A program made the translations under genes and the position numbers. From Rapana venosa (taxonomy: Eukaryota > Mollusca > Gastropoda > Neogastropoda > Muricidae), in NCBI GenBank assembly GCA_028751875.1, contig CM054141.1:48731016-48795015 (forward strand): a DNA stretch of 64,000 nucleotides. Reading direction: 5' to 3'. The notes under the pieces are model-generated. The model saw nothing but the letters and a program-made list of their open reading frames with translations, searched no databases and was not told the origin of the DNA. Shown one piece after another: positions 1 to 11,410 of this stretch. Each line of letters starts with the position of its first letter. The first letter of the stretch is position 1.

Positions 1-420
1 TACTTCCCTCTTTCATAATATAATTCTAAAAATCTAAAAAAATAAGTGGGAACGTATTCTAGTTAATTCAACAGCAAGAAAGCTAAATCGTCCTCGTCCT
101 TCTCGTTAAAAGATCCATAGAATATTATGTATCAAAATAATCTAAAAACTAAAAGAAAAAAAGTATGAAATATACAAAGAAACTAATATCACATTAACTT
201 TTTCCAGCTACGAAACAAACTGAGATGAAAGAGGCAATTTGCAAACCTTGCCTTTCTAAGCTTTTTTTGGGCTTTTCTTCAATTTCACTTCTTCACTTCC
301 TCTGCTGTATTGACACTTTGAATTTGTACAGTGGTTCTTTTCTGTTCTTTAGTGGGGTTTTATTTTTTCGTGAATGTTAAATGCAGTTTGTAATAAGCGT
401 GGCTCTAAACGTCGGTTGAG
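1..420. other. AT-rich unique stretch, no gene seen
   Basis: AT-rich sequence with short A and T runs. No open frame of interest, no repeat family recognised and no RNA-like fold noticed. Confidence 0.5.
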
Positions 421-504
421 AGCAATTTAAGTTCGACACAGAGATATAAGAAATGAGAAAGAAGAAGAAAAAAAACAGAATGGGCTATAAAAATCGTGAG
501 AGGA

Positions 505-507
505 AGT

Positions 508-561
<54 letters not shown>

Positions 562-690
562 GATGGGGAGAGAGAGGGGGAGAGGGGGAGATGGGGAGAG
601 GGGGGGATGGGGAGAGAGGGGGAGATGGAGAGATGGAGAGAGAGAGAGAGGGAGAGAAAGGGAAAGATGGAGAGAGGGAGAGAGAAAGAG
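505..690. repeat. (GA)n microsatellite with G-rich interruptions
   Basis: Pure GA dinucleotides from about 505 to 558, then GA mixed with short G runs to about 690. The frames open through it on both strands encode only Arg/Glu or Ser/Leu repeats and are not genes. Confidence 0.95.
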
Positions 691-854
691 ATTTATTCTT
701 TTATTTCGAGGATAATGGAATAAGCATTCATGCATTTTTTCATCCAGTCCCCGTGAGTATGCAGTTTTGCAAATGTTGTCATCCGTTCCCACCGGCATAC
801 AATGGCCCTCTCTTCAGAAAAGCGAAACGGGTTTTAACGTGTGCGCAAGATGAG
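691..854 (-). mobile_element. SINE-A, copy 1 (head missing)
   Basis: The left end is the element's 3' end, with the 'cgaggataatggaataagc' motif shared by all SINE-A copies. It runs through 'ccagtcccc' and 'atccgttcccacc' and stops at 'gtgcgcaagatg'. The tRNA-like 5' head is absent, a usual 5' truncation. GA/CAGA microsatellite lies directly on both sides, so the element sits inside or next to a purine-rich repeat. Confidence 0.85.
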
Positions 855-995
855 AGAGACAGACAGACAAACGAACAGACAGCAGACAGACAGACAGACA
901 GATAAATAGAAAGAGAGAGGGGGAGAGGGAGTGAGGGAGAGAGGAGAGAGAGAGAGAGGAGAGAGAGAAGAAGAGAGAGAGAGAGAGATGAGAGG

Positions 996-1072
<77 letters not shown>
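855..1072. repeat. (CAGA)n then (GA)n microsatellite
   Basis: CAGA tetranucleotides to about 902, then interrupted GA repeats to about 1070. Open frames here are repeat translations. Confidence 0.9.
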
Positions 1073-1073
<1 letters not shown>

Positions 1074-1107
1074 GTCACATAGAGACAAAAAGGGAGAAGT
1101 ATGTATT

Positions 1108-1442
1108 TTTATTTGTTCATTCTTTTATATCGAGGATAATGGAATAAGCACTTATGTGCTTTTTTGCATCCAGTCCCCGGTGTGTATGCGGTTTTGTAAA
1201 TTGTGTCATCCGTTCCCACCGGCACACAATGGCCTACTCTTACGAAAAGCGGAACAGGATTTAGCGTGTGCTCAAGATGTTCTGCGTGCGTTCACACACG
1301 GGGCCTCGGTTTATAGTCTCATTTGAAAGACTTTTGGGGAGAGTGGAGTCTGCACTGATGTTAACTCCAGGGGAAATTATCCCCTTGAACGGGAATCGAA
1401 CCCGGGTTGTCAGATTGCGAGTGCAATGTTCTAACCCCTAGT
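1108..1442 (-). mobile_element. SINE-A, copy 2 (near full length)
   Basis: A near-complete member: 3' motif 'cgaggataatggaataagc' near 1130, shared core around 1310-1340, and a tRNA-like head at the right end. The B box (GGTTCGATTCC on the minus strand) reads 'ggaatcgaacc' at about 1392-1402. The A-box side is damaged ('ctaacccctagta' rather than 'ctaaccactaggcta'). RNA polymerase III transcription and LINE-dependent mobilisation follow from the SINE class, not from this copy. Confidence 0.9.
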
Positions 1443-1875
1443 AAAGATACAGTCAGACAAACGGAGGCAAGCAGAAACAAACGGTAACATTTCTCTTCAT
1501 CCCTCAGTGAACAAAAGATGAGAAAATTCGAATCACCAATGAACAATCTCAGTTAAAACGTACGAAAAAAATAAGAGAGTTCAAACACTAAAAAAAAAAT
1601 TAAAATTGAAAAAAAACCATTAAAGGGAAGAATAGAATACAAAGTGAAATGAATGAAAAGAAGAAAAAGTTTTTAAAAAAGAAAAGAAGAAAAAGTTTTT
1701 TAAAAATTTAACTTTTTTAAAAGCCTGAACATTTCAATGCCTGTGGAACTAAGAGGAGTGAGTCAATTGGCCGTGTTTTGCCTCACAAGTCAGGAGTCTG
1801 TCTTCCTGAAGTCTTACTCCGTATAGATATTCACTCAACCTTTCGGTTCATAAAGCTGAAGAGCCTATACACGTC
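1443..1875. other. AT-rich unique stretch
   Basis: A-rich sequence with poly-A patches at 1560-1710. It may belong to the diverged island family of this part of the window, but the match is too weak to assert. No gene seen. Confidence 0.4.
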
Positions 1876-2000
1876 ACACACAGACACACACACACACACA
1901 CACACACACTTACACACACACCCACCCACACACACACACCCTACACACACGTCACACACACACACACACGTCACACGTCACACACACACACACACACACG
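1876..2000. repeat. (AC)n microsatellite
   Basis: AC dinucleotides with interspersed CCC and ACGTC steps. Peptides rich in His-Thr from this stretch are artefacts. Confidence 0.9.
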
Positions 2001-2099
2001 TTGTATAAAATGCAAAATAATTACTTAATCAATTTAACATGCTAACATCGACAAAAATTTCAAATAGAAAAAAACACCACACACCCAAAAATCGGATAA

Positions 2100-2340
2100 A
2101 AGGAGCGAATGACATCAGCAACTTTCAATTTTGAAATAAAGCTGTTAATTGCCATCTTAAATTCAATTTTATGTCTTTCACAGATTTTCTTTGGGCGTTT
2201 TATTTTTTTTCCCTTTTAAAATGTGTCTTATCCCGAACTTTTCTTCTTATTTCTTTTCTGTTGGTCATATTCAAATATGTGCTTGCCGGCGTTTAATCTC
2301 TTCTTTGCTTTCCTTTTCACTGAAGCAATGTCCAGTGTCA
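2100..2340 (+). repeat. Local island family LR1, copy 1
   Basis: Contains 'aataaagctgttaattgcc', 'tttcacagattttcttt' and 'gggcgtttta', which recur in the same order at 3095-3330, 7600-7850 and 10755-11035. Each copy is followed on the right by GA-rich and CAGA-rich microsatellite. Likely an old local duplication; no coding capacity shared among copies. Confidence 0.65.
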
Positions 2341-2501
2341 CATGTAAATATGCTTTTAAGATCAAGGAACTGCATGCTCTGCAAGGAGCAGAGAAACGGG
2401 GGACAAATATAAAAAAGGACACGTAATTACCCAAGGAATGTTATGAAAGAACAACATGGAGAAAAAAAAGAGGAAAGAGGAATGAGGGAGAGTGGGAGGG
2501 G

Positions 2502-2900
<399 letters not shown>

Positions 2901-3094
2901 CAGAGACAGAGTCAAAGCAGCGACAGATGGACAAAGAGATACAGAGAGACAGATAGATAGATAACAGCGAGCCTCTATACACCCAAATAACTGCTGACTC
3001 AACTGCATCACGCCAACTTAAAAAAAACCCCACAAACCACAACAACAACAACAACAAACCAAACAACAACAAAAAACCAACACAAATCCAACAC

Positions 3095-3330
3095 TATATT
3101 GGATCAGGAAGCAATAGCGTCGGCAACTAAACACAGAGAAACAAAGCTGCTAATTGGCAGGGTGTTTTTTTTTTTAACTTTACAGGCTTTTCAAAGATTT
3201 CTCGAGTGTTTTATAGCCAGCCATCATTCCTCTCTTCTTCTCTTTTTCCTCTTTTGGACATGTTACCTTCCAATTTGTACATGCTGGACATTTTCGATCT
3301 TTTTAATTTTTACATGATCGATGGAACGTC
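3095..3330 (+). repeat. Local island family LR1, copy 2
   Basis: Shares 'acaaagctgctaattg', 'aactttacaggcttttcaa', 'agatttctcgagtgtttta' and a downstream T-rich block with copies 1, 3 and 4. About 1 kb from copy 1, consistent with tandem duplication followed by drift. Confidence 0.7.
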
Positions 3331-3394
3331 AAAAGGGACTGGTAAAAAAAATGTTTGGTTTTTAAAAAAAATATCAAGTGAGCTGAGAGGTCGG

Positions 3395-3720
3395 AAGAGA
3401 GAGAGAGAGAGAGGAGAGTTACAATGTATAGAGATGTAGAGTGATGTAGTTTGAAACAATAATTGATGAAAAAAACAGAGAGAGGGAGGGGGAAGGAAAG
3501 AGAGAATGAGAGTTAGAGGGGGGAGAGAGAGGGAGGGAGGGAGGGAGAGAGACAGAATGAGATAGAGAATGAGATTGAATGAGAGAGAGGGGGAGAGGGA
3601 GAGAGAAGGAGGGAGAGGGAGATAGAGAGAGTCACAGAGAGATAAAGAGAGAGACAGACAGACAAACAGTCAGAGAGAAAGACAGTCAGTAAGACAGATA
3701 GACAAACAGACAAACAGATA
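3395..3720. repeat. GA/GGGA and CAGA microsatellite
   Basis: Interrupted GA and GGA repeats from about 3395, then CAGA/CAAA tetranucleotides to 3720. It follows LR1 copy 2. Confidence 0.85.
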
Positions 3721-3839
3721 TATATGCAAACATATTGGCAGGCAGGTGGAGACATGGACAGAGATACAGAGTCAGAAAGAAAAGGAAAAGTTATGCAGAT
3801 AAACGCAGGCAATGACAGTGCCACAGACACAGAGAGATA

Positions 3840-4700
3840 CAGTGGTACAGAGAGCAGGGCAACTTTATTGTATACCGTGACGTCTATTCTATGTCACCAG
3901 TCAAAGAGAGATGAGGCCGTAAAATAAGTTTCAGAGTAAAAACATGTGCAAAGTGGAGATGATAATTGTGATCAAAGCAAATATGAAAAAACAGCAACTA
4001 AGGGAACGACTTACAGATTCAAGGAAATAAATCAACACAAGAACATTAGAGACATCAAAAGTTTCTATGCCTGAAAGTGGAATTTAAGACTAGATTATAT
4101 TTTCTTTTTTTTCGGAGGGGGGGGGGGGGGAGGGGGGTCTTCAAGGTTAAAGGAACTTGTTCATTCTCCATTCTCCATATTGACCAACCCTTTCACTGAA
4201 AAAGCCTAACAGTCTATGACATTTTTAAAACTATTTTTTACATCACATATGAAAGCTGAATTTTGTTGGCATGTCAAACACAACTCACCGTAAATACAAA
4301 TGTAAACGTGGTTTGAATGTTACCGAAAATCACAGTTAGAGTGTTGTGTTCCTAGCTAGGACTTTGCCGGTTCGAATGCTATAACTGTCACATTTTTTTT
4401 CTTTGTTTTTGTTGTTTTTGTTTTGTGTTTTGTTGCTTTTGTTGTTGTTGTTGTTTTTACTCCGTTCATCTTCCTAAAGTGAGTTTGATGTGGGCTAGTT
4501 TTGGGGAAGATTAGGACCACACAGTCAGGCTTCGTGCGTTGTTTTACCAATGCAATTTTGAGAGTGTTATTCGGATTTCTTAACGACAAACTGCAGATGA
4601 TTGTATCACTCGTTTCTGGTTGACGCCAGATATTTATGAAAGGAAACGTAGTCTACAAGCTGTGACAAGTAGTCTTAGAGCTGGCGCACTTTCATGATCA
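3840..4700. other. Unique stretch, possibly diverged LR1 flank
   Basis: Contains a G homopolymer (about 4118-4138) and a T/G-rich (GTTTT)n patch at 4390-4460. The segment 4040-4265 loosely matches 9450-9660 in order ('tgaaagctg' endings and flanking phrases), suggesting that the 3.1-4.3 and 7.6-9.7 kb blocks are one old duplication. No gene seen. Confidence 0.35.
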
Positions 4701-4709
4701 TCATCATCA

Positions 4710-6485
4710 TTGATCATGCTCATCATCGGTTTTGACCATCATGGAAAGAAAATTATTGTCTCGCATGACGTGGCTCCCAGACTTCTTAGCGGGCGTCGCA
4801 GCAACCCAAACAGACCTGTCAGAGACAAGGAAGGGAAGCTTCTTACCTCTATTGAAGACCAGATAACAAGATGGAAAGAGCATTTTCAGGAGTTCTTGAA
4901 TCGACCAGCCCCAGAGGAACGACCTCAGCTGGAGCCAGGGGACCCTCTCGACATCAACATTGGAGAGATCACCAAGGCAGAGATCCGAAAGGCCATCAGC
5001 AGCTTGAAGAACGGCAAGGCTACTGGTATTGACAACATTCCGGCAGAAGCCTTGAAGGAAGGGGGTGGTGACATCGTTGACGAGTTACACCACTTGCTCA
5101 ACCTGATCTGGACAATTGGGGAGGTGCCAGCAGAATGGAAGAAGGGCCTGCTTGTGAAGCTCCCCAAGCACGGCGACCTCTCCCAGTGTGGAAAGTGGCA
5201 AGGTATCACCCTGTTGTCCATCCCCAGCAAAGTCCTCACAAAAGTCATCCTGGACCGAATGAAAGGTGCTCTCGACAAGACTCTTCGAGTTGAACAGGCA
5301 GGCTTCAGAAAAGAACGTTCCTGCACCGACCAGATTGCGACCCTCAGAATCATCGTGGAACAGTCCATAGAAAGACAGTCACCTCTCTACGCCTGCTTCA
5401 TCGATTTTGAGAAGGCTTTTGACAGCGTGGACAGACAAGCAATCTGGAACATCCTTCTCCACTATGGTGTGCCATCAGAGTTTGTCAACATCATAAGACA
5501 ACTTTACGAAGGAATCTCCTGCCAGGTCATCCACGGTGGAAGACTCTCCGACAGCTTCGGGATCTCTTCCGGCGTCAGACAGGGCTGCTTGTTGTCTCCA
5601 CTCCTCTTCCTTGTGGTGCTAGACTGGGTGACAAGGACGGCCTACGCAAGTTCCGGGAAAGGTATACAATGGACCCTCATGACAAAGCTGGAAGATCTCG
5701 ATTTTGCCGATGACCTGGCTCTGCTATTCCACCGCCTGCAGCACATCCAAGACAACGTTACTGCCCTAGATACCACAGCTAGGCGTGTTGGCCTCAGGAT
5801 CAGTCAAGAGAAGACCAAGCTACTGCGTACCAACAACCAGCAAGAGGCTCCTGTCACCATCTCTGGGAAAGCAGTAGAGGATGTCAGTGAATTTGTGTAC
5901 CCGGGCAGTAAGATCAGTCAGACAGGAGGCACAGACGAAGACATCAAGGCAAGAATAAAGAAAGCACGCCAAGCATTTGCCATCTTGAAACCTGTATGGA
6001 GAACAAATGCGATCTCCACAACCACGAAGCTCAGGATCTTCAACTCCAACGTGAAGTCTGTGCTTCTCTACGGGTCAGAAACTTGGCGGGTCATCAACAC
6101 CAGCTCCTCCAAGATCTAGACCTTCATCAACGGATGTCTCCGGCAGATCCTTCATCTCAGATGGTTCGACAGAGTGCCAAGTACCGACCTGTGGATGAGG
6201 GCGAACCAACAGCCTATGGATGTCCAAGTAAGGCGGCGAAAGTGGCGTTGGGTCGGCCACATCCTACGGAAGGAGCCTTGCAACATCACCAGACAAGCGC
6301 TCGAGTGGAACCCGCAGGGGAAAAGGAAGAGAGGGCGCCCCAAACAGACCTGGAGGAGAAGCCTGCATAGTGAGCTGAGAGACTCCAGCCTGACATGGGA
6401 AGAGGCCAAGACCCTTGCCAGAGACAGGAGAAGGTGGAGGGACGCTGTTGAGGCCCTATGCTCTGCTAGGAGCTATAAGGACTAA
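4710..6485 (+). pseudogene. LINE reverse transcriptase ORF with one in-frame stop
   Basis: A frame opens at 4710 and runs to a TAG at 6117-6119; the same frame then continues to a TAA after 6480. RT motifs are clear: FIDFEKAFDS (near residue 230, motif A Asp), SSGVRQGCLLSPLLF (near 286) and the catalytic FADD (332-335, bases 5703-5714). After the stop, the frame encodes the usual C-terminal region with a basic 'RRRKWRWVGH' stretch and 'GKRKRGRPKQTW'. Family members carry Gln at the stop position, so a C-to-T change of CAG is the simplest cause. The first 25 or so codons (4710-4782) probably are not element sequence. Residues of all core RT motifs look intact, so this copy is young relative to the others here. 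It is not a host gene. Confidence 0.85.
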
Positions 6486-6760
6486 GAAGAATGACGTGGC
6501 TCCGGTAGCACTGGTGTCATGACCATTTCAGTGTCGGTATCCCTTACCTTTCCATGCCTGTGCGGAGTTGATTTCAGAGTGACAGGCACTGCAGGTCCAT
6601 CGGAGAAGATCACTGCAGGGACGTTGTAGCAGTCAGCACCTCAGGCAGGTGTATCACTCCCTTAACTCTGGCTCCGCTACTCAGTTATCGATTCTGTCAC
6701 TAAGAGGGGTGGAGTGGAAGGTGGATTTCTGCGTAACTATGTCAGCTCCTAACAGACAGC
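4783..6760 (+). mobile_element. 5'-truncated LINE (non-LTR retrotransposon), copy L1
   Basis: The element-like sequence begins near 4783, where the reading frame starts to resemble a LINE polyprotein between endonuclease and RT. It continues through the RT and C-terminal region to about 6485. A possible 3' UTR follows, whose end I cannot fix. The endonuclease domain is absent, a normal result of aborted target-primed reverse transcription. I could not assign the clade (RTE/RTEX-like or L1-group-like). A 13-base match links the left junction (4765-4777) to the sequence just after the ORF (6491-6503). Confidence 0.8.
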
Positions 6761-7039
6761 ACCTCATGCATTCAACTTAAATGACCCAGAAGCAGTGCAG
6801 GGCCCCTTCTGGGTAGTGGCCTTACGGTAGTTTAACATTGATAAGCTAACTATGAGCTTTTGACCCTCAGGGCGCAACATGACGAGCCTTGGTATGACTG
6901 GATTGGAGAGACGATAATATACGGCAGGGAAAAGCAGGAAAGGAACGTCGCACACACAAAACATAGACAAAAATTGTTTACCACAGAAAGGAGGTGGAAA
7001 AAAGTGGTGAGCAATAAAAAAAAAACAGAGAAAAAAGAG

Positions 7040-7184
7040 AAGACAAGAAAAGAGAAGAGAAGAGAGAGAAAGAGAGAGACAGAGACAGAGACAGACAGAG
7101 ACAGGCAGAGATATACAGACAGACAGACAGAGATAGACAGAGAGAGGCAGAGAGAGACATAAACAGAGCACAGACAGACACACA

Positions 7185-7256
<72 letters not shown>
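7040..7256. repeat. GA/CAGA then (AC)n microsatellite
   Basis: GA and CAGA repeats 7040-7165, then almost uninterrupted AC dinucleotides 7167-7256. Frames through it encode Cys-Val or Thr-His repeats only. Confidence 0.95.
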
Positions 7257-7258
<2 letters not shown>

Positions 7259-7379
7259 CAGACTTCAGGGGGGACAGAACACAAGAAAGAAAAAATTGAA
7301 AGAGAGAAAGTGAAGGATATACAGACTGCAGACAGACGGACATAATCCATAATAAGAGAAATAGACTGATAGATAATTA

Positions 7380-7510
7380 AAAAAACCGATACAATAATGA
7401 GAGAAAGACAGACAGACACAGCAACAATGAGCAGACAAGAACAGAGGCAGAAAGACTCAGAAAGGGACACACACAGAGACAGACAGACAGACAGGTAGAC
7501 AATCAGAAAA
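7380..7510. repeat. Degenerate (CAGA)n
   Basis: Interrupted CAGA tetranucleotides with GAGA and AATC steps, leading into the third LR1 island. Confidence 0.6.
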
Positions 7511-7559
7511 TGAAGAAAACACTAGAAGAGTCAGGCAGACAGAAAACACGAAAACCAGA

Positions 7560-7850
7560 TAGCTTCTGAATCAAACTTGCATGCTAACTTTGAAAAAACA
7601 ACAACAACAAAAACTCCCCCAAACCAAAAACCGAGCGTGTGTTGAGCTGGGAAGAAATGGAATCAACGACTAACAAACTTGGAAACAAAGCTGTCAATTG
7701 CCCATTTTTAACTTTACGGCTTTTCACAGATTTCTTGTGCGTTTTTACCCTTCCTAATTAATCTCCGTGTTTTCTCTTGTGCATGTCAACTTCCAATCTG
7801 TGCATGTTCGGCACTCAATTTTTCCCTCATGGAATACCCAATGCACACTG
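7560..7850 (+). repeat. Local island family LR1, copy 3
   Basis: Has 'ttgcatgctaactttg', 'ggaagaaatggaatca', 'aaacaaagctgtcaattgcc', 'tttcacagatttcttgtgcg' and 'gcatgtcaacttcc'. It is closest to copy 4 at 10755-11035, which has all of these in order. GA and CAGA microsatellite follows. Confidence 0.75.
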
Positions 7851-7937
7851 AAAAAAAAAGAAAGTGTTAAAAATCGATGGATGAGGGATGAGGGAAGTGG
7901 AGTCAGGAAGAGATATATAGCAAAGGGAATAAAAAAG

Positions 7938-7956
7938 AGTGGGGGAGAGAGAGAGG

Positions 7957-8018
<62 letters not shown>

Positions 8019-8260
8019 AGAGACAGAGACAGAGAGAGAGACGGACAAACAGACAGACAGACAGAGACAGAGACAGAGACAGAGAGACAGACAGACAGAC
8101 AGACGGAAATACAGAGAGAGAGAAGGAAGGGGGGGGGGAGAGGGAGGAAGGAAAGATGGAGGGAGGGAGGGAAGTTGAGACTGATAGACACAGACACACA
8201 GAAAGAGACACACAGAGACAGAGACACAGAGACAGACATACACACACAGAGGCAGAGACA
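7938..8260. repeat. (GA)n / (CAGA)n microsatellite
   Basis: GA repeats 7965-8016, then CAGA, GAGACA and GGA repeats to about 8180 and CACAGA to 8260. Open frames on both strands are repeat translations. Confidence 0.95.
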
Positions 8261-8296
8261 TCCACCACAATGAGACGCGGAGGAGCAAAGATAGAT

Positions 8297-8850
8297 CATC
8301 AGGGTTAGCGCTAGCAGCCCCTTGACCAAGATGGTCGTTGGGAGGAGGACATGCGGAACGCGTTGGTGGATAATTTTCCCCAGGCTGATCTGTCTTCAGC
8401 CTTTATTTAGTTTATTTTTAATTGATTTTTTTATTTTTTATTCTTTTATATCGAGGAGAATGGAATAAGCACTTATATGCTTTTTTACATCCAGTCCCCG
8501 TGTGAATGCGGTTTTTGTAAATTCTGTCATCTGTTCCCACCGGCACACAATGGCCTACTCTTACGAAAAGCGGAACAGGATTTAACGTGTGCGCAAGATG
8601 ATCTGCGTGCGCTCGCACACGGGACCTCGGTTTATAGTCTCATCCGAAGGACTTTTGGGGAGAGTGGAGTCTGCACTGATGTTAACTCCAGGAAAAATTA
8701 TATTCTCTTTCAACGGGAATCGAACCCGGGTCGTCAGATTGCGATCGCAATGTTCTAACCACTAGGCTATCCCGTCCTCCCCCCCCCTCCCCCCCTTTCG
8801 CAGCATCAGCACAGCCATGTCAAGGACGGTCCAGTCTTTGATGTCTATAG
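8297..8850 (-). mobile_element. LINE 3'-terminal coding fragment L5, split by a SINE
   Basis: On the minus strand 8796-8850 followed by 8297-8403 reads as the very end of a LINE ORF: a Lys-Asp-Trp-Thr segment, then 'RKAEDRSAWGK', then 'NAFRMSSSQRPSWSR' and a stop. I recognise this as the C-terminus of a widespread invertebrate non-LTR element. The two halves are separated by SINE-A copy 3. The coding frame has small indels and it is a dead fragment. Confidence 0.7.
8405..8790 (-). mobile_element. SINE-A, copy 3 (full length, nested in LINE L5)
   Basis: A well-preserved copy. The 3' A/T-rich end lies at 8405-8445 and 'atggaataagcac' follows. The core is near 8625-8655, the B box at about 8722-8732 and the A-box side reads 'ctaaccactaggctatccc' (8756-8773). 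Poly-C follows (8777-8796). The interrupted LINE resumes with 'ctttcgcag' and 'cttt' is also the last LINE sequence on the left, a possible 4-bp target duplication. Confidence 0.92.
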
Positions 8851-9070
8851 GAAAGAGATAGATAGGGAGAGACAAAGAGAGACACCTACACACACAGAGA
8901 GACTGAAATAGACAAATGGTTTATTATACAGACAAACAATCTCGACAGGCAGACACAGAGGTAGAGGCGCAGACAGTCATGAACAGAGAATAAAACCACA
9001 AAGACAAGAACAGACAAAAGACATAGAATTGGACAAAGACAAAGATACAGAGAGACAGAGGGACCAGCAA
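8850..9070. repeat. Degenerate GA/CAGA microsatellite
   Basis: Interrupted GAGA, CACA and CAGA steps, AT-interrupted, weakly repetitive. Confidence 0.6.
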
Positions 9071-9171
9071 TCTTAAATCGAGGGATTTGCTTTGAGAAAC
9101 GAGTATGATAAGAGTATAGGCCAACAATTAAGTTTATGAATAAGAGTATGGATATGTACAAGATGAAATAT

Positions 9172-9370
9172 GCACGTTTAAGATCCCGTAACTCATGTCA
9201 TCATTCGGTGGGTTACGGAAATACAAACATACCCGGCATACATACCCGAAGCCGGAATGAAGCTACCTTCATTGTGGGTAAGAAAAAAACGGTCCCATAC
9301 GCAAAATGTCACTATCGGTGAACCTCGGAGCTCTAGCCAAGGAACGAAAACAAAAAGATCAAAACGGGGA
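9172..9370 (+). mobile_element. SINE-E, copy 1
   Basis: Reads 'agatcccgtaactcatgtca', 'cggtgggttacggaaa', 'cattgtgggtaag', 'acggtcccatacgcaaaatg' and 'gagctctagccaaggaacg'. These phrases recur in order in several places here and match a 3' domain common in mollusc SINEs as I recall it. No tRNA-like head is visible in this copy. Confidence 0.7.
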
Positions 9371-9479
9371 AAGCTATGATTAAGCCAAAAATAATGAAAG
9401 TGGAAACCATTCACAAATTCAGGGGAAATGAATGAAAGCAAAAACCCAGACAATATTCGAGCATTTTTATCCCTGGATG

Positions 9480-9820
9480 TAGAATTAGATAGTTAATTAA
9501 CAATGTTTTGCTTCCAAGTTATAGGGATCTGTCGTTTTGAAGGTGTACCCCCAAAATTGACACTCTCTTTTTATTCAAAGAGCTTAATAATCCAATACAA
9601 TCCAATACGTTTCATCAGTTTTGTTGTTGCATACATGAAAGCTGTCTGATGATTGAATATTAATACACCTCATGGTGAATTGTTGTTGTCTTCAATTTAA
9701 CGTCTGTTCACTCTCAGTGATATTAGAATAACTGGTGAATATAGTTGTCAATGTGGTGTTAACAAATTCTTGTTTTGCTCTGTCTTCTAAGATGCTTCCG
9801 CCTTACTGTTCCCACGCAGC
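9480..9820. other. Unique stretch
   Basis: AT-rich. The segment 9500-9660 loosely parallels 4080-4265. No gene seen. Confidence 0.35.
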
Positions 9821-9869
9821 TTATTTCAGTATCTCCGCTTCAGCCATGATTAGGTGGGTTTTTTTTATG

Positions 9870-10180
9870 TCGCAGCCTTGATATCAGCAAGTGCACAGGC
9901 TAGGGAGAATATCAACGTGGAGCCTCCGTGGGGCCACCAACCAGCAGGGCCCTTCACTGCTGATGGGTCACTTAAATGGTGTTCAGTGGAGCCAGTTCTA
10001 AGATCGCATAACTACGCAGGATAATACCACGGATGAGACGTTAAACTGAGATCTTGTGGGCAAAATGCTTTCCGTGTACGCAAAGAACCCTTGGTAACAA
10101 GAGAATTTCCCCTGGAAAAACAGTGTAGAAAAAAAGCCATAGGGAGACAAATACATAGGCAGAAAGGAAAATAAGATTTA
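9870..10180 (+). mobile_element. SINE-like element sharing the SINE core
   Basis: Carries 'cggatgagacgttaaactga' at about 10032-10051 followed by 'gatcttgtggg', then 'aaagaacccttggtaac' and 'gaatttcccctgg'. The core parallels the one in SINE-A and SINE-B. The flank upstream ('ggagcctccgtggggcc') is not shared with them. I could not define a tRNA-like head or the exact ends. Confidence 0.5.
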
Positions 10181-10755
10181 AAAAAATAATGGGTGGTGCT
10201 GCTCTTGTGTCGATTCGTTCTCCTCGGGTTGGGGGGGGAGGGGGGGGGAGGGGGGCAGTGGCCCAAACTTCACATAAAGAAATCTGCTATGACATAAAGT
10301 GGTATACAAACACAAATATCTGCAAAGCCCCATACTGACACAGTTAATGGTTTAACCGCAGAGCAGGACTGAATGAGACGCTCGCCCAGGGTAATGACTA
10401 ACACAACGTCCCTCCAACAACCTTCTCCCGTGAACCCTCATCCTCAGGGGCTTTGACACACACTCACCATAGCCGCAGAAGTGTATAGGACACCAAAACT
10501 GAGGTCACCATGAGACTAGAGCAACGTACAGCCGGGATCATTGAGTAAGAGACAATCTTATTTTATTGCATGATGGTCAATGGCAATGAGGATGATGTAA
10601 TAATTTTAAACAGAGGACACTAAAAAGTTCAAAAAAACAAATTTACTGTAAACAGAGGACAATAAAAAGATTTGAGTTGAATTGATAGACCGACAGACAG
10701 ATAGACAAACAAACAGAGAAAGGGAAACAGGGTGGAAATCAGAGAGACAGAATCC
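10180..10755. other. Unique stretch with G homopolymers
   Basis: Includes G-runs at 10229-10256. The part 10370-10600 shares phrases ('aacgtccctc', 'gaggtcac', 'gccggga') with 35430-35570, hinting at another dispersed repeat. No gene seen. Confidence 0.35.
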
Positions 10756-11035
10756 TTGAGGATCAAATAAACCGCTAAATCAAAGTTGCAGGCCAACTTT
10801 GAAATTGACAAAAACAGATTATTGCATGCTGAATTAGAAAGAAATGGAATCAGTGACAACCAAAACTTGAAACAAAGTTGTTAATTGACATTTTTAACTT
10901 TTCAGCTTTTCAAAGATTTCTCCTGTGTTTTATGCTCACATGAATCGTTGTTTTCTGTTGTGCGTGTCAACTTCCTGTCTCTGTGTGTCGGGTAATTTTT
11001 CCTGATGGAATGTCCATTTCAGAATTTAACGGATG
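10755..11035 (+). repeat. Local island family LR1, copy 4
   Basis: Closest to copy 3: 'aatcaaagttgcaggccaac', 'agaaatggaatcagtgac', 'acaaagttgttaattgaca', 'tttctcctgtgtttta', 'gtgcgtgtcaacttcc'. A GA/CAGA microsatellite follows, as in the other copies. Confidence 0.75.
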
Positions 11036-11082
11036 AAGGTGACGAGGGGTAAGGGAAAGAAAAAGGTGATTTAGAGATTTTA

Positions 11083-11084
<2 letters not shown>

Positions 11085-11119
<35 letters not shown>

Positions 11120-11185
11120 AAGACAGACATACAGACACAGAGAGAGAGACAGACAGACAGACAGAGAGACAGAGAGAGAGAGGGG

Positions 11186-11239
<54 letters not shown>

Positions 11240-11410
11240 TCGAACAAGAGACAGACAGATAGACAGACAGAGAGGGCTGACACAAACATCGACTGACTTT
11301 CCAACCAACAAACAGATAAACAGACAGGCAGACGAAAGGAAGAGTCGTAGAATGATTGTGCAAAGGTACACACAGGAAGACAGACAGACAGACAGACAAA
11401 ATAACTGTCA
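11085..11410. repeat. (GA)n / (CAGA)n microsatellite
   Basis: GA repeats, CAGA repeats (11097-11170), a pure GA run (11190-11236) and more CAGA to about 11400. Open frames here are repeat translations. Confidence 0.95.

Noticed and set aside
5000..5370. 147-codon minus-strand frame opposite the LINE RT
   Set aside because: A shadow of the real RT coding frame on the plus strand.
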